This document shows positions 6,886-15,208 of a stretch of 30,710 bases of DNA, piece after piece. The translations under genes and the position numbers were made by a program. Source of the stretch: CAMAVK01 sp964362485 (GTDB taxonomy: Archaea > Nanobdellota > Nanobdellia > Woesearchaeales > GW2011-AR9); the NCBI GenBank assembly GCA_964362485.1, contig CAYIEX010000004.1:1-30710 (forward strand). The letters are read 5' to 3'. The stretch's first letter is position 1. Every line of letters begins with the position of its first letter. Under the pieces are notes generated by a model that did no database searches, was not told the DNA's origin, and worked only from the letters and a program-made list of their open reading frames with translations.

Positions 6886-9003
6886 TCACTCGAGTGGCAC
6901 GCCGCTCCATAGCGAAAAGTCTTCTGATGGTGCGTACCCACCAAAGACGAAGTAGGGTGGTTGATTTTGACCAAACCAGCCGTAGCCTACATCATTCCAT
7001 GTTCGCTTTCCACTTGGACCAGTTCCCATGCCTGAGCTATACGTAGGAATTTGTAAATGACGCCAGGTTTTGCTGACGGCGGAAAAACCGCCATTATCCG
7101 TATAAAAATCAGCCCCGGGTTCAATGATCATTTCTTTATTGTAGCCGCTGTCTTTGAGTATTTTTACAATCTCACGAATGGGGGTGTTTCCTTCACCCGC
7201 AGCTAAGTGATCATCATGGTATCCATAATTATCATCAATATGGACGTGACCAATCATATTTCTTTTGGCCATTTCGCTTACTTTCTCTAAAGTCCATTTA
7301 TTAAACTCATCAATATTTTGTTGAACGGTTTTGTTAGGATCGTTTTTCCAATATTTACGCCACATGTTAAGGTGCCCCGTATCAAATGTTGTGGTGATGT
7401 GATCTTCAGCGATCTTTTTGGCTTTGTCTTCCGTCATATTACTAAAATCGTTTTGGAGTTTTTGAACCATCTTTTTACGACTCATCTCCACAATATTCAT
7501 TAATTCGTCAGGATGGGACCCATAATGCTCGGGAAAGAGATTTTCAAGAGCAATTGCAACAGGCTTTTTGTATCTCCCATCTTGCCTGAGCTGTTCAGTT
7601 TTTGCATAGGCTGTAAGAGCAGCTTGCGCATAGGAGTCAGCCGCTTCTTTAATAGCATAAGTGTTTGCTGATTCAAGGTGACGCATCTGCTCCATTGCTT
7701 GCTCGGCTTGTACCCACTGACCCGCTGCACCCTCACGAGCCCTTTCTATAGCACGCTCGATTTGTTTGATTTCTTTATCAATAATTGCAGTTGGGAGTTC
7801 AGCATCGAGTGGAACGAGACCACCGGCTAGAGCGCCAATCTGTTTTTTGAGACGCCATTTTTCTTCTTCGTTGGTTTCATGTTCAAGCTTTTCATAGATC
7901 TGGCGAGCATCCCGTAGTTTTTCAAGGCGGCCTAACTGCTCATCAAAATCACCATAATAGTACGATGCCCAACCGCGCGCTTGCGCTGCAGTTGTTTCGA
8001 GATGAGCCATAATGTAGGCTTCTTCGGGTCGAACCTCAATTTCCGTTTCGGACTTGGCATCCTTAAAACGCCAACCAAAACTCTTACGATAATCTTCTTC
8101 TTTCATGTTACCCCGATGAAACTCTTTCCACTCCTGTTTTGCACGCACAGTAAATTCATGCGCTTCTCTTTCAAGCTCTTTCCAGGTCATTTGATGGACT
8201 TCAAAACCACTTTGGTCTTTATTGAGTTTAGGAACGCGCTCCCAAGGATTTACTTTTTTCTTGAAATAATCAATGTACACTGGTAAGTCTTCATTTCCAG
8301 TTACTTCGTGTTCAGCTCCCTTATCATCAAGATATTTTTGACCTTTTTCGGCAACGTTCCACACTGGTCTTGTTACTTCCCGACTTTTACTTGCCTGCTC
8401 AATGAGACGTCCTGTTCGCGTGTCAATAACACCATAGGAAGTTCTTTTTTCTTCTTCAGGATACATTTCAAATTTGCCTGCCCAAGGGTCGCCTGCTTTC
8501 TGATTCCAATCAGCATCGGCAACGGGTCTGCTAAATTCGCCGGTATGAACAACCACGGGTCCCCCTTGGCTAATATCGGCAGCGAATTCGATTGCCCGCT
8601 TTACTTCATTGAGTGAATAATTACTGCTCGATTTAGAAAAATTTCCTTGCTGATCCATTCCTGCAAGGCCATAAACACCAATTGTTGAGTGTGTAGTAAA
8701 ATCAACGCGGTTGACTTTTCCCATTTCTATTAATGCTTGACGCTGTTTAGCACCATACTGTTCCGGAGTATGACCTTGACCGGATCCTTTACCTTGACCC
8801 ATAAATACAAACTCTAATTTTCGAATTCCAGGATGCAATTTTGTTTTAATGGCGTGGGGACCGGCAATTGGTCCGAGACCTAAACTCATACCAAGTTCAC
8901 CTATTCCTACACCAATGTCACCGGTTGCTTTGATTGCGGCACCATGACTATGGTTATGTTCAAATTCCCGATCCATGGGGGTGGAGTAACCATCATAGGC
9001 CAT
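6886..9003 (-). CDS. Split TIM-barrel (xylose isomerase/AP endonuclease-like) protein with a long helical insert
   Basis: The protein has 705 residues. Residues 45-160 contain barrel-like strands (RKLEFVFMG, RVDFTTHSTIGV, GPVVVHTGEF). Residues about 575-635 contain the closing strands with probable metal ligands: GHVHIDD (H586, H588, D590), YHDDH (H596, H599) and MIIEPG (E near 633), as in the AP endonuclease 2/xylose isomerase TIM-barrel superfamily. Between them lie about 400 mostly helical, charged residues (for example LEKLRDARQIYEKLEHETNE), which is far larger than usual loops. The Gly-rich N-terminus (GDIGVGIGELGMSLGLGPIAG) has no export signal. I recall proteins of this shape in DPANN genomes, with no known function. 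Sugar or abasic-DNA chemistry is only an inference from the fold. A strong TATA box lies 25 nt upstream. Confidence 0.75.
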   Translation of the reverse strand: MAYDGYSTPMDREFEHNHSHGAAIKATGDIGVGIGELGMSLGLGPIAGPHAIKTKLHPGIRKLEFVFMGQGKGSGQGHTPEQYGAKQRQALIEMGKVNRVDFTTHSTIGVYGLAGMDQQGNFSKSSSNYSLNEVKRAIEFAADISQGGPVVVHTGEFSRPVADADWNQKAGDPWAGKFEMYPEEEKRTSYGVIDTRTGRLIEQASKSREVTRPVWNVAEKGQKYLDDKGAEHEVTGNEDLPVYIDYFKKKVNPWERVPKLNKDQSGFEVHQMTWKELEREAHEFTVRAKQEWKEFHRGNMKEEDYRKSFGWRFKDAKSETEIEVRPEEAYIMAHLETTAAQARGWASYYYGDFDEQLGRLEKLRDARQIYEKLEHETNEEEKWRLKKQIGALAGGLVPLDAELPTAIIDKEIKQIERAIERAREGAAGQWVQAEQAMEQMRHLESANTYAIKEAADSYAQAALTAYAKTEQLRQDGRYKKPVAIALENLFPEHYGSHPDELMNIVEMSRKKMVQKLQNDFSNMTEDKAKKIAEDHITTTFDTGHLNMWRKYWKNDPNKTVQQNIDEFNKWTLEKVSEMAKRNMIGHVHIDDNYGYHDDHLAAGEGNTPIREIVKILKDSGYNKEMIIEPGADFYTDNGGFSAVSKTWRHLQIPTYSSGMGTGPSGKRTWNDVGYGWFGQNQPPYFVFGGYAPSEDFSLWSGVPLE

Positions 9004-9024
9004 AGTACTAGGAAGAATTTTAGC

Positions 9025-9034
9025 GTATATAAAG
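9025..9034 (-). promoter_or_regulatory. TATA box of the TIM-barrel gene
   Basis: CTTTATATAC on the minus strand is a near-consensus archaeal TATA box centred about 26 nt before the ATG at 9003, predicting a leaderless mRNA. Confidence 0.65.
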
Positions 9035-9070
9035 GCTTTGGCGAGAGGTGTCTCAGGGTATCAAGGCCGG

Positions 9071-9610
9071 TTAAAATAATGATTGTACAAATGAGGGAAG
9101 ACAGCAAGCCAAGGAGATATTTCCTTTAGGGACGGAATAAGAGTCGAAATTATAATTTTTGAGAAGACGCGAGAGTCCCAAATAACGTGAGGTACCCGGT
9201 GCGTTGGTCTGAACCAACTCATGCGCAACCCAGGGTACGATATAGATATCACGTTGAAAGATATAGTCTTCACAAAGAGTTGCTTGATTGAGGGGATCTT
9301 TTGTTTGAGCAATTAGAAAAATCCAGAAAGGAAGATAGCATTCTTTTTCACACCACTCCTGATTTTTAACTCGTTGTATCTCATCAAGCATCCACCAGCA
9401 ATAGTCACTTTTGGGGCGCTTACGTTGAGCAAGCTGATTTTGAACATATAACCTACTTTTGAGCTCAAACACACAATCTTCAGCAACAAGATCAAGTAGA
9501 CCACGATTCAGACTTTTTTGAGAAGCACCCCGCTCCAGAATTGGAAATGTGGTGACAAGATAGTCAAGATGGATTTGTTCCAGACGAGTTTTAAGACCTT
9601 GGTTTTGCAT
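9071..9610 (-). CDS. Possible PD-(D/E)XK nuclease-like protein
   Basis: The 179-residue protein carries RGLLDLVAEDCVFELKSRL. The D40 ... E49-x-K51 spacing, in two strands after a helix, is the core of PD-(D/E)XK nucleases. A basic helix (QNQLAQRKRPKSDYCWWMLDEI) follows, as in such folds. The remainder is Trp/Cys-rich (FWIFLIAQT, DIYIVPWVAHELV) with further beta strands. Two other short proteins of this shape come to mind in DPANN genomes, but I cannot name a family. DNA cleavage is an inference from one motif. A TATA box at 9627-9640 fits a leaderless start at the ATG 9610. Confidence 0.55.
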   Translation of the reverse strand: MQNQGLKTRLEQIHLDYLVTTFPILERGASQKSLNRGLLDLVAEDCVFELKSRLYVQNQLAQRKRPKSDYCWWMLDEIQRVKNQEWCEKECYLPFWIFLIAQTKDPLNQATLCEDYIFQRDIYIVPWVAHELVQTNAPGTSRYLGLSRLLKNYNFDSYSVPKGNISLACCLPSFVQSLF

Positions 9611-9626
9611 GGATAATAATTCTACT

Positions 9627-9640
9627 ATTTTTATTTAAAA
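9627..9640 (-). promoter_or_regulatory. TATA box of the PD-(D/E)XK-like gene
   Basis: TTTTAAATAAAAA on the minus strand is centred about 25 nt before the ATG at 9610. Confidence 0.5.
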
Positions 9641-9768
9641 TCTTTCTCGGTTTAGAATCTTCTGTTTAGAATAATTTAGAATTTGGATGACCCAATATGA
9701 AAAAACCATTTAACAAGAGAGCACTAAACTAGAAAAATAGAATTGGATCTACATCTATTAGTACACAT

Positions 9769-10527
9769 TTACCTACCAGCCCAATAGTCAGGTTTCTGAT
9801 CGTCGATTGGTCGATCTTGTGAAGGCATGCCAAAGAGGCTTTTCTCAATTCTTTTGGTGGTGAGAGCTACTTCTTCAATCTTTTCAGCGAGCGTGTCGGC
9901 GGGTCGGTAATTTCCTGTCTGAATGTCTTCGATTTTCCGATCAACTGCTTGGGCAATATCCGATGCAAGCTGGTGTTCTTCCCAAAGCATGTAGCCACGA
10001 TCACGAACACTGCGGTAAAGATCTTCCATTTTTTCCCGCAGATAAATCATCGGCGTCTCGTGAAGTTGGACGCGATATTCGGCATTTTCTATTTCGCGCG
10101 GGATTTGATGAGGGTATTGGATGTTAGTTTGTGGAGGCGCACGTGGTTCACTGGCAACGGTTTCCTCTAGATTGGGTGATGACTTTTTCTTTTTTGGAGT
10201 TGGAGCAGGAAGTGTAGGAGTTTCTTTTTTCTCTGACGTCTGCTTCACTTTGCGGATAATGATTTTGGCTTCCTCACTCAACCCTTCGGTATCTTCGCGG
10301 GCAACGTCAGGGAGGGGCATGATTTCTTTTTTTCTTTGCTCTTCATTAATTTCTTGTATACTCTCCTGGATGAGTTTATTAGTTTCTTCGAGGTCTTTTC
10401 TTTGTTCTATTTCTAATTCATGGATTTTTCGTTTCGAGTCTTCGAGTTCTCCCTTTTTTTTGGCTTCCTGCTCTTTGAGTCTACGAATCCGTTCTTTAGG
10501 AGGGATGTTTTTGAGAGAATCAGCCAT
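9769..10527 (-). CDS. Coiled-coil hypothetical protein, 252 aa
   Basis: Residues 8-70 form a long charged coiled coil (RIRRLKEQEAKKKGELED and onward). A disordered Pro/Lys/Ser-rich linker (100-135, PTLPAPTPKKKKSS) follows, then a helical C-terminal half (YLREKMEDLYRSVRDRGYM, LAEKIEEVALTTKRIEKSL). It is cytosolic and has no catalytic motif. The opening MADSLKNIPPKERIRRLKE resembles a conserved hypothetical family that I associate with Woesearchaeota-like genomes; this is recollection, not a search. It may be structural or act with the 532-residue helical protein encoded upstream on the same strand. The TATA box at 10549-10556 lies 25 nt before the ATG. Confidence 0.7.
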   Translation of the reverse strand: MADSLKNIPPKERIRRLKEQEAKKKGELEDSKRKIHELEIEQRKDLEETNKLIQESIQEINEEQRKKEIMPLPDVAREDTEGLSEEAKIIIRKVKQTSEKKETPTLPAPTPKKKKSSPNLEETVASEPRAPPQTNIQYPHQIPREIENAEYRVQLHETPMIYLREKMEDLYRSVRDRGYMLWEEHQLASDIAQAVDRKIEDIQTGNYRPADTLAEKIEEVALTTKRIEKSLFGMPSQDRPIDDQKPDYWAGR

Positions 10528-10548
10528 AGTACGTTAAAGTCACCCAAC

Positions 10549-10556
10549 AATAAAAG
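10549..10556. promoter_or_regulatory. Bidirectional TATA box between the coiled-coil gene and a C/D box sRNA
   Basis: The element reads AATAAAAG on plus and CTTTTATT on minus. It is centred 25 nt from the leftward ATG at 10527 and about 26 nt from the rightward sRNA 5' end near 10578. One box could serve both transcripts. Confidence 0.5.
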
Positions 10557-10577
10557 CGTTTGGGAAGAAAAAGATAT

Positions 10578-10640
10578 AATGTGCGATGTTGGGCGATACC
10601 ACTGATTCAGATTGATGGCAAAGTCGCCAGCTGAGCATTG
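10578..10640 (+). ncRNA. Candidate C/D box guide sRNA (double guide)
   Basis: In order: a degenerate C box GCGATGT (10583-10589, 5 of 7 to RUGAUGA), a 12-nt guide (10590-10601), D' box CTGA (10602-10605), a 6-nt spacer, C' box TTGATGG (10612-10618), a second 12-nt guide (10619-10630), and D box CTGA (10631-10634). The ends can pair (AATG with CATT). Two guides of exactly 12 nt are the hallmark of archaeal C/D sRNAs. The predicted targets are the complements UGGUAUCGCCCA and CUGGCGACUUUG, methylated at the fifth base (A and C). I did not identify the target RNA. It lies in a 196-bp gap with its own TATA box. Confidence 0.55.
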
Positions 10641-10723
10641 GTTAGAAATTTTTTTGGGATGAGTGGAGATTTCTGCTTTGTTGATTTAATCCTTGCATCT
10701 TGTTGCATATATAACCCATATAC

Positions 10724-11281
10724 CTACACTCTGATGAGTCGTTTATTGTGTATAACTCCAATAAGAGCACAACTATATATGCTAATTAGAGAACTAGCAG
10801 CATCCTTGACGTGTCGATCGGGGTTGTTAGGATTAATGAACGCATTATAAAAGTCTTGAAACTGAATCGAATCACCTTCGGCAGCCATTGGTGCAAATCT
10901 CGCTTGCTCTGGAATGTTAAAAACCGCTGCAGCCCATTTTTCAAGCCCATTATGTTGGTAGATTCTCTCTACTTCACCACATAGATGACGTTGCCCAATT
11001 CTTTCTTGGTCAACTCCTTGCAATTGAAGTTCATTAAGTCGAACTTTGTAATAATTATTGCCCCACCAAAAATCGCGTAATACTTCTTCGCGACCAAGAC
11101 GAGCAAAATTATCTGAAAAAGAGGGCGTTCCGGGACGATATATGGAGAGTTCTCTTGCAAGTTCAGATAAGGTACAGGTTTGATCAGTTATTGAAAAGAT
11201 GGGTTCTGAGCCTACAAAAAAACCATCAAGGCGCTCAAGTTGAGCTGCTTCGCGTAAATAATGACGTTCCGATTGTTCCAT
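10724..11281 (-). CDS. Hypothetical protein, 185 aa
   Basis: Soluble, mostly helical protein with no recognised family. Segments include ERHYLREAAQLERLDGFFVG, CTLSELARELSIYRPG (possibly a small helix-turn-helix), DFWWGNNYYKVRLNEL and a C-terminal hydrophobic stretch (SSLISIYSCALIGVI) too short and polar for a certain membrane anchor. No catalytic motif. A near-consensus TATA box at 11303-11312 is 26 nt from the ATG, which supports both the start and independent transcription. Confidence 0.6.
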   Translation of the reverse strand: MEQSERHYLREAAQLERLDGFFVGSEPIFSITDQTCTLSELARELSIYRPGTPSFSDNFARLGREEVLRDFWWGNNYYKVRLNELQLQGVDQERIGQRHLCGEVERIYQHNGLEKWAAAVFNIPEQARFAPMAAEGDSIQFQDFYNAFINPNNPDRHVKDAASSLISIYSCALIGVIHNKRLIRV

Positions 11282-11302
11282 TGAATACTAAAATGGACCT
11301 AA

Positions 11303-11312
11303 TTATATAAAG
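11303..11312 (-). promoter_or_regulatory. TATA box of the 185-aa gene
   Basis: CTTTATATAA on the minus strand is centred about 26 nt before the ATG at 11281, predicting a leaderless transcript. Confidence 0.6.
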
Positions 11313-11359
11313 ATTAATGTTTTGAAAATAATAAGATTAATGCTCTGTTATAGAGAAAC

Positions 11360-12958
11360 CTACCACGCGACCATTCGATGTGATTTTTTGAAGTTATGGA
11401 AAGTGTTCCAAGCGGAACCAAGTACAATACTTCTTGCTACACCCAGCGAAGCAATATTTGTTTGTTGTTTTGCTAAAAGATCTTTTTTGTTTGGTGATGA
11501 TTTTTTTTGGCTGCTGGGAGTATAAAAGTCGCCAAACATTTTTTGCATAAATGTTTTTTGAGGCGTATGCACTGGTCTTGTATCGTTAGTTCCATCAGCT
11601 TTATCATCTTTTTTTTGGAATTCTTTGGCTTCAGCAAGATATTTATCAAGCATGGGCATTAGATCATTCATGGCACCTTCGACGCCGCTTACTACGCTTC
11701 CTAAAAACATCATTGTTTCACGATCTTTGAGTCGTTTATATTGTTCAATTTGCTCATTAGTCCATGTATATGCGCGAAGATGAATTTCGACACGCCCAAG
11801 GTTAATCGGACCACGGTTATACCCTTCTGTTTGAACACGTAACTCTGAGCGGACACGATAATTAAATGTAGCGATGACACACGCGTTATAGTCTCCAAAA
11901 CCTGGCGATTTTTTGGCTAGAATTTCTATATCGATCATACTCCCTTCAAATGCAGAAATGAGATCCGGTGTATCCATATTTTTCTCTTTAAATCCGAGTT
12001 TTCCGGTGTGGCGTAAATAGGGTTTAAGCCAACTAAGATACATGCGTATGACTTCAAAGTGTTGGGTGAGATAACGCAGGAGAAATTCACGACGATTGCG
12101 ATGTTCTTTCTCGGTCATTTCACGCCATTGCATATATTGTCTAAAGTGTCGCAAAAGAACGCGTAGAACGTTATTATTGAAATCTTTTTCGAGGGCTCTG
12201 ACGTGGGCTTCCATTTCGTCAGTATCTTTGAATGGTGGTGCATCGAAGAAAAGGTCGGGTAGAGTTATGAATTCCAACTCGCGGGACATGCCATACACCG
12301 ACGCAGGACTTTTACCGCCACCCTGGACAAGGTCGACAAAGATGCCTTTAAGGGTAATATCACCGCCTTTTTTGCGATCATCTCTTTTCTTTTTAATTTC
12401 TTCAACTACTTCGTTGTAATATGCTAACCGCTCGTCAATTATACGTAACTCGCGGATCATTTGAAATAATTCTTTAATCATTTTACCGCTTGTTGCTAAA
12501 AACTGGGATACACGATCCTGTTGTGCACCTAATCGTTGCTGGGTATGACCAAAAACGGCAGAATTTTCCGCTGCAGCAAAGGAATCCTCGAGTTTGAAAA
12601 CTTCAGGGAAATTATCGCGGAAGGTATCAAGAACCCAAAAATAAGGTTCTTCCATTGCAAGTTCAAATGTTTCCCACATGAGTTTGTAGGTTTTGATAGG
12701 AGCAGGAAAGCCGGTGAGTGCGATGTTTCCAGGGACAATGCCTTCTAGCTCTTCTTCATCAACATCACTTTTGGTATTTTGAGTAGCTCCAACTTTGGCT
12801 AGATGAATTTTGGCGCCTTCCGCCGTTTCCTCGGTGTAATACTTGTCTTGAGCGTTCGACTTGATAAAACCATGCTGGATAAGAAGTTCAGAACGATTCT
12901 TAGGGAAGGGTATTTCAGAGAGTTTTTTCTTTTGTTTTTCTTCTTTTTTCTCTGCCAT
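11360..12958 (-). CDS. Large helical hypothetical protein, 532 aa
   Basis: The N-terminus is Lys/Glu-rich (MAEKKEEKQKKKLSEIPFPK). Residues 100-330 are long amphipathic helices (ITLPDLFFDAPP sits within; MIKELFQMIRELRIIDERLAYY and HVRALEKDFNNNVLRVLLRH are typical). A further helical/beta region follows, with a disordered C-terminal tail (KKDDKADGTNDTRPVHTP). There is no signal peptide or membrane segment. The style matches large conserved hypotheticals I associate with DPANN archaea. A scaffold or filament-like role is possible but not shown. AGAGGT lies 3 nt before the ATG, a Shine-Dalgarno-like site, unlike the leaderless neighbours. Confidence 0.7.
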   Translation of the reverse strand: MAEKKEEKQKKKLSEIPFPKNRSELLIQHGFIKSNAQDKYYTEETAEGAKIHLAKVGATQNTKSDVDEEELEGIVPGNIALTGFPAPIKTYKLMWETFELAMEEPYFWVLDTFRDNFPEVFKLEDSFAAAENSAVFGHTQQRLGAQQDRVSQFLATSGKMIKELFQMIRELRIIDERLAYYNEVVEEIKKKRDDRKKGGDITLKGIFVDLVQGGGKSPASVYGMSRELEFITLPDLFFDAPPFKDTDEMEAHVRALEKDFNNNVLRVLLRHFRQYMQWREMTEKEHRNRREFLLRYLTQHFEVIRMYLSWLKPYLRHTGKLGFKEKNMDTPDLISAFEGSMIDIEILAKKSPGFGDYNACVIATFNYRVRSELRVQTEGYNRGPINLGRVEIHLRAYTWTNEQIEQYKRLKDRETMMFLGSVVSGVEGAMNDLMPMLDKYLAEAKEFQKKDDKADGTNDTRPVHTPQKTFMQKMFGDFYTPSSQKKSSPNKKDLLAKQQTNIASLGVARSIVLGSAWNTFHNFKKSHRMVAW

Positions 12959-13065
12959 TCTACCTCTTTTTTCCTTGTTATGATATGCATGGCAAGGTTG
13001 TTTAAGAATGTTTTGGTTGAATATCTTATTTGAATGCTTGACGCACTGAAGGAAGACGGGAAAAA

Positions 13066-13075
13066 GTATTTATAT
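13066..13075 (+). promoter_or_regulatory. TATA box of the small membrane protein
   Basis: GTATTTATAT is centred about 26 nt before the ATG at 13097, predicting a leaderless mRNA. Confidence 0.55.
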
Positions 13076-13096
13076 CTTGCAGAATCGCTACCATAG

Positions 13097-13387
13097 ATGG
13101 ATTATCCGCGCATCAATTACTCGCGTTACGTGAGAGTGTGGACTGGTTGTATCGTTAGTGGGGGCGTGATTTCACTTGGGGGTCTGGGCCTTCTGTATAA
13201 AGGAATAATCGATGATGACCTTACAGCGATGCAATGCGGGATTGGAAGCGTTATTTCTGGGATTGGGAGCGCATGCATATCGACTTTTCTCAGAAAGGAA
13301 GCGATACGTCATCGTGATGAGATTACTTCACTCGATACAATACTTACGCCTGACACCACAATATCAAAAGGTCGCTCACTTCTTTAA
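13097..13387 (+). CDS. Small membrane protein with two helices
   Basis: The 96-residue protein has two hydrophobic segments in a hairpin: WTGCIVSGGVISLGGLGLLY (about 15-34) and CGIGSVISGIGSACISTFL (about 47-65). They are joined by an acidic loop (GIIDDDLTAMQ). The basic N-terminus and the KEAIRHRDE segment after helix 2 suggest that both ends are cytosolic. Glycine-rich helices favour tight packing or oligomers. Function unknown. The last 44 bp overlap the end of the convergent methyltransferase gene. The TATA box 26 nt before the ATG supports expression. Confidence 0.6.
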   Translation: MDYPRINYSRYVRVWTGCIVSGGVISLGGLGLLYKGIIDDDLTAMQCGIGSVISGIGSACISTFLRKEAIRHRDEITSLDTILTPDTTISKGRSLL

Positions 13388-14012
13388 CGGTTACAGAAAA
13401 ATATTGTTCCAAAAAACTTCGCCATTCCGTAGATTTATAGGAATTTATTTCTTTTTGTCTCTGCCAGTCATTAATAGGATTGATTGAGAGAACGACTGCA
13501 AATGTCCCACTCGGTTTTAGAATACGTTTTATTTCAGTGAGAAGTTGGTGTAGATGCTGGATGTAATTGAGAACGAAGATCGCAGTGATAGACTCATAGG
13601 AATGCGACGCAAGAGGAAGTGGCTTTTCTAGATCGCCAGTAATCTTCCCAACACATTGATCATTGCAGTTGAGCATCTTAGGTGAGATATCGAATCCTAC
13701 TGAAGGCACATAGCTGTACGCCCCACAACCAAGATCAAGGTTTCTGCCAGTACTAAGAGGAGCTAGTTCTTGTGATATTACTTTGCGAATCTCTTTTTCA
13801 ATTTTATGTGACCACATGAATGCTTCGGCGTTCCAAAAGGCGATGTTGTTATCTGGCCAGCCGACTGCCCAGGTGATTTTTGGTGCTAATTGTTGTAGTT
13901 TTATTTTGACATCATGGCCGTATTGTAGTTCAATAAGACCTTGTAGGAATTCTGCTTGAGGATCAAGGGGATCATAATTTGAAATCTTTTGGGGGAGGGA
14001 TGACGATGACAT
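13344..14012 (-). CDS. Class I SAM-dependent methyltransferase
   Basis: The 222-residue protein contains the SAM-binding motif LDLGCGAYSYVPSVGFDIS, the acidic residue of the second strand (GFDIS), GDLEKPLPLASHSYESI (motif II/III region) and the helix LLTEIKRILKPSGTFAVVLS (motif post-I/IV). This is the methyltransferase type-11 layout. The substrate is unknown. The N-terminal 80 residues are less typical and include Trp-rich segments (ITWAVGWPDNNIAFWNAEAF). It lies just downstream of the MFS transporter gene with 28 bp between them, so the two may be one transcript. Its stop lies inside the convergent small gene. Confidence 0.85.
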   Translation of the reverse strand: MSSSSLPQKISNYDPLDPQAEFLQGLIELQYGHDVKIKLQQLAPKITWAVGWPDNNIAFWNAEAFMWSHKIEKEIRKVISQELAPLSTGRNLDLGCGAYSYVPSVGFDISPKMLNCNDQCVGKITGDLEKPLPLASHSYESITAIFVLNYIQHLHQLLTEIKRILKPSGTFAVVLSINPINDWQRQKEINSYKSTEWRSFLEQYFSVTVKEVSDLLILWCQA

Positions 14013-14040
14013 GGTAAAGTGAATATTTGATACAGGAGGG

Positions 14041-15168
14041 TTAAATCAAGAGCGCACCTAAACTAAGAATACCCTGAAAAAGAAATCCACTGGTGAGACT
14101 ATCTGTAACAAGAACTAAGGACAGCAAAATAATGCGACCAACGCATAAAAATATTTCTCGATGGACAAAGTATGTAGTGATATCACCGCGTGCCTTGTCG
14201 AATTCGAGCGCGGATAATGGAGAGTCTCGAACACCGTGGGTTATTGCTCCGGCAATGGTAATACCAACAACATGAGATACTCCGGTGGCGAGAGTTCGAC
14301 CAAACCATGTTACTGCTTCTAGTGGAGTCAAAGCCCAGACTATTTTACGCTTGTCATTTCTATCGCTATAGCGACCAATGGTCCATACCAAAATTGCACT
14401 GATCAGCGAAAGAAGAAAACCTAATAGGCCTAATTTGAGGTAGCTTCCGAGAATGACAAACACGAAGATGGGCCAAAGCACAGTTTCAGCAATTGCGTGG
14501 CTGCCTCGAGTTAGGTAAAATACTGAGAGGCGCCAGTTATGTTTATTGAGGATCGAAAGGAGAGAGAAATGATACCGAATATGATTCTCTTTACTTAGAA
14601 ATAGAACATACGCAGCGACGAGTTGAATGAGCGCTGACAGAATAAATACAGGAAGAAATCCCACGGTACTAATCAAAAATCCACCAATTAGCGGACCGAT
14701 CATGGCGGCTAGAATAGAATAACCCAGTTTTTTCCCAACTTCTTCACCACGATGTTTGTGATCGCTGGCCCGGTGAAAGATAAGATTCATCCCCATCCAA
14801 TATAATGCGAGGGACAAACCGAGAAGGCTACCCATGATGAATAGGTTTGGCGTTGTCGGAGAAAGAAGATAAATCGCGCAGAGAAAACCAAGGTAGATAG
14901 GGATACTCACAAGAACGCTGTGTTTTATTCCAAAGCGGGCGGCGAATTTTGCAGCAAGCGGAGTAAAGAGAGCGAATATAGAGGAAAAGAATATGTAGAA
15001 GAGCAGGGTATTGCTAAAACTAACACCACGTTCATGATAGAGAAATAAAGGAATAAAAAGACCAACAAGTGATAATGAGAAGGAACGGATCGCAGCGGAG
15101 AGATAGATTTGCTTAAGTTCCTCATGGGGAAGGAGTTTGAACCAAAATGAATGGCTGTGGAACATCAA
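14041..15168 (-). CDS. MFS-type transporter
   Basis: The 375-residue protein has about eleven to twelve hydrophobic segments arranged in two halves around a central loop (residues 195-215, LSKENHIRYHF). It has the MFS-like loop 2-3 region (KFAARFGIKHSVLVS) and a cytosolic loop after the sixth helix (HRASDHKHRGEEVGKKLG). In the second half the loop (RYSDRNDKRK) matches the D-R-x-x-(R/K) style of MFS loop 8-9. The substrate cannot be told. The length is slightly short for MFS. A TATA box (15190-15199) lies 26 nt before the ATG, predicting a leaderless transcript shared with the methyltransferase. Confidence 0.85.
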   Translation of the reverse strand: MMFHSHSFWFKLLPHEELKQIYLSAAIRSFSLSLVGLFIPLFLYHERGVSFSNTLLFYIFFSSIFALFTPLAAKFAARFGIKHSVLVSIPIYLGFLCAIYLLSPTTPNLFIMGSLLGLSLALYWMGMNLIFHRASDHKHRGEEVGKKLGYSILAAMIGPLIGGFLISTVGFLPVFILSALIQLVAAYVLFLSKENHIRYHFSLLSILNKHNWRLSVFYLTRGSHAIAETVLWPIFVFVILGSYLKLGLLGFLLSLISAILVWTIGRYSDRNDKRKIVWALTPLEAVTWFGRTLATGVSHVVGITIAGAITHGVRDSPLSALEFDKARGDITTYFVHREIFLCVGRIILLSLVLVTDSLTSGFLFQGILSLGALLI

Positions 15169-15189
15169 TTTTGTAGGATTGAGTTTTGA

Positions 15190-15199
15190 GATATAAAGG
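15190..15199 (-). promoter_or_regulatory. TATA box of the MFS transporter gene
   Basis: CCTTTATATC on the minus strand is centred about 26 nt before the ATG at 15168. Confidence 0.55.
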
Positions 15200-15208
15200 T
15201 TTGGAAAA

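Noticed and set aside
10121..10605. Rightward open frames opposite the coiled-coil gene
   Set aside because: They are antisense shadows of a well-supported charged coiled-coil protein; their Ser/Phe/Leu-rich composition mirrors Lys/Glu codons.
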